From Diplocarpon mali (lineage: Eukaryota; Ascomycota; Leotiomycetes; Helotiales; Drepanopezizaceae), in assembly GCA_024741835.1 (NCBI GenBank), contig JAENRP010000664.1:1-11745 (forward strand): 11,745 nt of DNA, given 5' to 3'. Below are positions 8,400 to 11,745 of the stretch, one piece after another. The position numbers and the translations under genes were made by a program. Under the pieces are notes generated by a model that saw only the letters and a program-made list of their open reading frames with translations, did no database searches and was not told the DNA's origin. Within the stretch, counting starts at the first letter, position 1, and each line of letters begins with the position of its first letter.

Positions 8400-9371
8400 T
8401 ATACTCTCTTAGCTACTATCGAGAATAGACCTTTTGATATTAAGCTTTAGTACCGTCGATTAGGCTACGCTAGCCTATAAACGGTTAAAAAGACTTAATC
8501 TGCTATTACCAATATGCAGATTAAGGAAATAAAATCAAGGAAGACGCGAATTTGCGCTCCTTGCGAGAAAGGCAGACCTCTTTAATATATTAATAAACAT
8601 TCAGCTTGCCCTCGACCTATAAAGGCACTTGACGAGCTATACGTCGATATAGTTCATCTAAAGCCAACTGGCCTTAACGGCCATAAATACGCTTCTATCT
8701 TCACTTGCGCAGCTATAATAGTTAGATAGGGATAGACCTATATAAACAAATCTAATGCCTTTAAGGCAAATAAGAAGATAATTATCCTCTTATAAACTTA
8801 GTATAATCGTATAATCAAGCGGTAGAGAACTAATAGAGGTAAGGAGTACTCTCTTATATAGATGCGAATACTTATAGAAAACCTTAGCATAGTTTTAAAG
8901 GAATCTACTTTATATACATTAGAATAAGACAGTAGATTAGAACGATTAATTCGTATATTAATAGAAAAGTTGCGAATAGCTATAATTGACTAAAATATCC
9001 CCTCCTTTCTCTAGCCTTACCTTCTTCTTTCGGTAATATATATTACTAATCTTACTGCCTTTAATATTCTAGGTAGCAAGACTTTATATAAGGTCTTTTA
9101 AGATAATATCAAGCTTAATAAGCTTTATACTTCCTCTGTTAAGTATCTCTAAGTACTAGGCTGTTGCGTCTATATACTAATCGAGAAAGAAAGGCGAACT
9201 TAGAGCAATAAACTCGCTCTAAGAGCAGAGGTAGGTACTCTTATCGGATTTGATAGTAGAAGTATCTATTAGATTTATATACTATTGCAAATAGGTGAAA
9301 AGATTATTCAATCATCTTACATTTAATTTAATAAAGATGGCCTAATTATAAAGCCGCAATTAAGGGGTAAT
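8400..9371 (+). other. Integrase domain (element B)
   Basis: Integrase joins the cDNA ends to target DNA. The zinc-binding part keeps RRLG flanked by TAC codons (8451, 8466) in place of the two His, and Cys-Ala-Pro-Cys at 8553-8564. The catalytic core has Asp 8646 (VDI), Asn 8832 in a TNRGKEY context in place of Asp, and Glu 8940 (RLER). Exactly 35 residues separate the second and third positions, the canonical D,D-35-E spacing. The C-terminal part shows a run of the NKLALRAEVGTLIGF type near 9206-9252, the usual copia integrase tail. Confidence 0.85.
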
Positions 9372-9374
9372 TTG

Positions 9375-9490
9375 ACTCCTGGTCCGGGACCGCGAGTCAA
9401 TTCTCACTCTCACGATTTCACTCCTAAGCCAAGACCGCGAGTTAATACTAACTCTTATAATGATTTCACTCTTAAGCTAGGACTAAGAGT
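9375..9490 (+). repeat. Three in-frame palindromic units in the integrase/RT linker
   Basis: Units lie at 9375-9397, 9420-9442 and 9468-9490, spaced 45 and 48 bp. They encode TPGPGPRV, TPKPRPRV and TLKLGLRV. The third has the same peptide core as the array in element A. The first is the best preserved: ACTCCTGGTCC pairs with GGACCGCGAGT around a central G, with one mismatch and one wobble, and the pairing extends outward by TTG/CAA (9372-9400). Confidence 0.9.
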
Positions 9491-9536
9491 CAATTCTAAT
9501 TTAAGAGAAGCTAATAAAGCTGAGCTTCCAACTCTA

Positions 9537-9575
9537 AGAAAGAGAGGAAGACCTCCTGGTTTAAAGAATAAGGCT
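9537..9575 (+). other. AT-hook-like motif in the integrase/RT linker
   Basis: The frame reads RKRGRPPGLKNKA, with the AT-hook core RGRP at 9543-9554. AT hooks bind the minor groove of AT-rich DNA. The motif stands about 15 residues after the last palindromic unit and before RT, and could help direct integration complexes to AT-rich chromatin. That role is inferred. Confidence 0.65.
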
Positions 9576-9699
9576 TACCCTTAGCCTTTTGAGAAGAGAG
9601 CTATTCGCTTAACTTATGCTCTTGGATTTAAAGCTGATAACTCTAATAATAAGGAAGCCTATTTAGGCGCCTTTTATATAGCCTTACTCGACTCTCTAT

Positions 9700-10480
9700 A
9701 CCCAAATGACCTGAAAACAGTTGAATAAGCCCTCTCTCGCGCCGACGCTGACAAATGGCGATCTGCGATCAACTCTAAGTACAATTCCCTCGCTTATAAG
9801 AATATATAGGTAGTAGTAAAACGCTTAAAACTCTCTAAAGACGATAGAGTACTCGGATCGAGGCTTGTTTTTAAAATAAAAAGAGATTAAAATAGGGAAA
9901 TCTCCTAATAGAAGGTCAGATTCGTTATATAAGGCTATATGCAACGATAAGGTCGAGATTACAACTAGACATTTGCTAAAGTATGCAAATCTACGGTTTA
10001 GAAGATCGCAATTGCGCTTATAGCGCTATACGACTTTGAGCTAAATCAGTTCGACGTCAAGATAGCTTTCCTTAATTTAAAAGCTGACTTTAATATCTAT
10101 ATTAAGTTACCTCCTAAATACACTTAAGACAAGGTCGTTCTATTATCTTAAGACCATTATCTTAAGCTTCTTAAGGCCTTATATAGCTTGAAGTAATCTC
10201 TACGACTATAGTAAGAAAAGCTACGGTTTAAGCTATAAAAGCTCGATTTTCAACCTCTTAATACTAATAATTGCATATATATCAACTGCGCCTTTTGGAT
10301 TCTCATTATCACCTACGTTAACGACTTCCTTATAGTAGTAAAGAAGGGTGATATATATAATAAGTTTAAGAGAGATCTTCGCAATCTCTTCGAAATCATA
10401 AGTAGCGAACCGGCTAACTACTTCTTAAGAGTATATATAATTAGAGATCGATAAAATAGAATAATCTCACTTTATTAAAA
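9700..10480 (+). other. Reverse transcriptase domain (element B)
   Basis: RT copies the RNA into cDNA. The copia palm is recognisable. QFDVKIAFLN at 10047-10076 keeps the first catalytic Asp (GAC 10053). The LLKALY segment near 10168 follows, its usual GLKQ now SLK followed by a stop. The catalytic box reads YVND at 10314-10325, with the first Asp of YVDD changed to Asn (AAC 10320) by a TG to TA change. Some 18 stops interrupt the domain. Confidence 0.87.
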
Positions 10481-10789
10481 CGCCTATATTAATAAGGTTC
10501 TTAAACGTTTTCATATAACTAATTGCAAGAGCGTACTAACGCCTTTTGCTAATGGCTATGAAGTTCATATAGTCAAATTTGAAGGCCAAGCTACTCTATA
10601 AGAAGTAAAGCTATACTAGGAGATCTATAGTTCTCTATAGTACCTTACGCACTATATGCGTTAGGATATACTATACCACTGCTCCATTCTTAGCAAATTC
10701 CTTACTAACCCTTTGCCATAATATATAGCAGCTTTAAAACGAGTTTTATAGTACTTATAGGGAACGCGATTCTATTATACTACCTTCGG

Positions 10790-11260
10790 AAGCAAAACAA
10801 CTGACCTAGAGCTTTAGAAATTGCATAGCTACTGCGATTCTAACTAGGCAGGTAATAGAGGAAGTAGAGCCTCCTATTCTAAGGCCGTCTTCTTCCTTAA
10901 TAATAGCGTAATTAGCGCCTCCTCTAAGCGATAGACTATTATCGCTCTCTTATCTATAGAAGCAGAGTACGTCGCTATATGCAAATTCGTATAAAAGGCC
11001 TCTTAGATACGCTAAGTACTTAAGGAAATGGGCTATGCCAGCGACGACGCTACTAAAGTCGAGATGATCTATAATAACTAAAGAGCCCTTTATCTCACTA
11101 AAAACCCCGAATATCATTAGAGAACGAAGTATATCGATATCAAGTTCTATTATATTCGGCAAGAACTTCAGAAAGGCCATTTGGACCTTTAGTATACAAA
11201 TACTAAAGATAACGCCGCCGACGGCCTTACTAAGAGCTTAAATAGCTCCAACCACGCCGC
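10790..11260 (+). other. RNase H domain (element B)
   Basis: RNase H removes the RNA strand during reverse transcription. CDSN lies at 10833-10844 with the first acidic residue kept (GAT 10836). EAEYVA lies at 10959-10976. A degraded DNQ box reads Asn-Asn-stop at 11073-11081, where Asp is now AAT. The copia-specific end KYIDIKFYYIRQEL (11130-11171) and ADGLTK (11217-11234) are clear. Confidence 0.87.
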
Positions 11261-11291
11261 CTTTATCAAATTGTTAAATATGAAGGTTCTG

Positions 11292-11347
11292 CACCTCGAT
11301 TAAGGGGTGATTTTTTTTACACCTCTATTATAGAGGTGATTTTTTTT
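11292..11347 (+). terminator. Two tandem hairpins each followed by T8
   Basis: The first hairpin (11292-11309) pairs CACCTC with GGGGTG around GATTAA, whose TAA is the polyprotein stop, and is followed by A and T8. The second (11320-11338) pairs CACCTCTA with TAGAGGTG perfectly around TTA and is followed by A and T8. The repeat period is about 28 bp. The shape is that of an intrinsic terminator, but in a fungal Pol II element the role is unknown. It may be an RNA 3'-end or packaging structure, or a Pol III stop. Confidence 0.55.
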
Positions 11348-11370
11348 ACTCCTGGGCCGGGCCCGCGAGT
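11348..11370 (+). repeat. GC-rich 23-bp palindromic unit, noncoding
   Basis: ACTCCTGGGCC pairs with GGCCCGCGAGT around a central G: nine Watson-Crick pairs, one T-G wobble and one mismatch. It is the most GC-rich copy in the window and follows the second hairpin directly. It differs from the coding unit at 9375 at arm positions 9 and 15 (G-C against T-A), which keeps pairing. Confidence 0.88.
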
Positions 11371-11521
11371 TGATTTTGACTTACTAAGGGGTGGATTTCG
11401 CGCTAGCGAACTCTACTCTATTTCCTATATCTGCAGGTTGATTTTTTATGCGAAACTATAAACTACAATAAAAGTTATAATATCATATGTATTGCTGGCG
11501 AGTACCTTTAAAGGTCTCCCT

Positions 11522-11528
11522 AGAGGGG
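11522..11528 (+). promoter_or_regulatory. Polypurine tract of element B
   Basis: AGAGGGG lies two bases before the 3' LTR start, the expected site for the plus-strand primer in LTR retrotransposons. Confidence 0.7.
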
Positions 11529-11530
11529 TA

Positions 11531-11745
11531 TATTGCAAGAATGCCCGTTATATGTTTATCATATAATCTGTTATATGATATATTATATATATAATATATT
11601 ATATGACTTACCACATGACTTAGTGGCAGCCCTTGTTAAATAGCTTGTAGTTAAAGAGCTTTTATAAATTAAGACATAAGACACCCAATATCGTTGTTTA
11701 CACCTCATACTTCTTCGTACCCTCTTCTAGTTTACTATCAAGTTC
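11531..11745 (+). repeat. 3' LTR of element B, cut by window end
   Basis: It starts TATTGC where the 5' LTR has TGTTGC, and aligns over 215 bp without a gap. Most derived states are on this copy: I assign about 19 of the 25 transitions here and 6 to the 5' LTR, taking C or G as ancestral. The TATA motif is kept at 11663-11669. About 26 bp should remain outside the window. Confidence 0.92.

Larger units (their letters stand above)
6843..11303 (+). pseudogene. copia gag-pol polyprotein, element B (RIP-inactivated)
   Basis: A single frame of about 1486 codons runs from ATG 6843 to TAA 11301 with no frameshift I can find. It encodes, in order, gag, zinc knuckle, retropepsin, integrase, linker, reverse transcriptase and RNase H, the Pseudoviridae (Ty1/copia) order, at a length normal for a one-ORF copia element. 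About 70 internal stops occur, all TAA or TAG and none TGA, as expected when Gln and Trp codons are hit at CpA/TpG. The start was chosen because the next residues lead at once into the gag motif KLKGVEDY. The last TAA could itself be a mutated Gln; the next in-frame stop is TAG at 11331. The product is dead, but the unbroken phase makes it a good template for family alignment. Confidence 0.92.
11304..11530 (+). other. 3' noncoding region of element B
   Basis: Between the polyprotein stop and the 3' LTR lie the second hairpin, a palindromic unit, a further AAGGGGTG box at 11386 followed by a small TTCGC/GCGAA dyad, an AATAAA at 11467-11472, and the polypurine tract. No gene is seen. Confidence 0.7.
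6214..11745 (+). mobile_element. Ty1/copia retrotransposon B, nested in C, nearly complete
   Basis: B has a 5' LTR (6214-6454), a primer-binding site, a gag-pol frame, a polypurine tract and 215 bp of 3' LTR reaching the window edge. If the 3' LTR matches the 5' LTR in length, about 26 bp lie beyond the window. The left boundary is firm because copy C aligns with A right up to 6213 and then stops. The last five target bases at 6209-6213 are TAAAT, so that sequence or a mutated form should follow the 3' LTR. B is a different family from A and C, but shares the palindromic unit with them. Confidence 0.93.

Noticed and set aside
10950..11180. Open frame of 76 codons on the - strand
   Set aside because: It is antisense to the RNase H domain of B, which carries the copia motifs.
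11292..11347. Bacterial intrinsic terminators
   Set aside because: Shape fits, but every surrounding feature is a fungal LTR retrotransposon, so a bacterial termination role is not credible; kept only as structured hairpins.
1..11745. tRNA, rRNA or host protein-coding genes
   Set aside because: I saw none. All recognisable coding matches are to copia gag-pol, and no tRNA cloverleaf or rRNA core was noticed.

Overview
The window looks like repeat-rich heterochromatin from a filamentous ascomycete (Pezizomycotina). No host gene is visible. It is made of Ty1/copia LTR retrotransposon copies that carry the marks of repeat-induced point mutation (RIP): CpA/TpG are scarce, TpA is everywhere, CpG largely persists, and reading frames are broken by TAA and TAG stops rather than by indels. 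The species cannot be named from this sequence.

Layout. (1) Bases 1 to about 4968 hold element A on the + strand. Its 5' end lies outside the window, a gag-pol polyprotein runs to 4471, and a 3' noncoding tail and probable partial 3' LTR follow. (2) Bases 4969-6213 hold fragment C on the - strand. It is a second copy of the A family, matching A 808-2052, so A and C form inverted-repeat arms of 1245 bp. (3) Bases 6214-11745 hold element B on the + strand, a different copia family. It has a 5' LTR, a primer-binding site matching the initiator tRNA-Met anticodon arm, a single polyprotein frame (6843-11303), a 3' noncoding region, a polypurine tract and the first 215 bp of the 3' LTR. B inserted into C exactly at 6213/6214. 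The rest of C should resume to the right of the window.

B can still be read in one unshifted frame through gag, zinc knuckle, protease, integrase (D,D-35-E spacing kept), an AT-hook linker, reverse transcriptase and RNase H. About 70 stops interrupt it, all TAA or TAG. Several catalytic Asp codons have become Asn through TG to TA changes. All three copies should be protein-dead.

The most unusual signal is a 23-bp GC-rich palindromic unit, beginning ACTC and ending GAGT, found in both copia families. In coding DNA it always sits in the same codon phase, always in interdomain linkers (protease/integrase in A and C; zinc knuckle/protease and integrase/RT in B), and in either orientation. It also occurs in the 3' noncoding regions of A and B. 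In A and C ten units form a coding array with 39/48-bp spacing. This resembles a miniature palindromic element that colonises permissive linkers of retrotransposon polyproteins, comparable in logic to the in-gene palindromic elements of Rickettsia.
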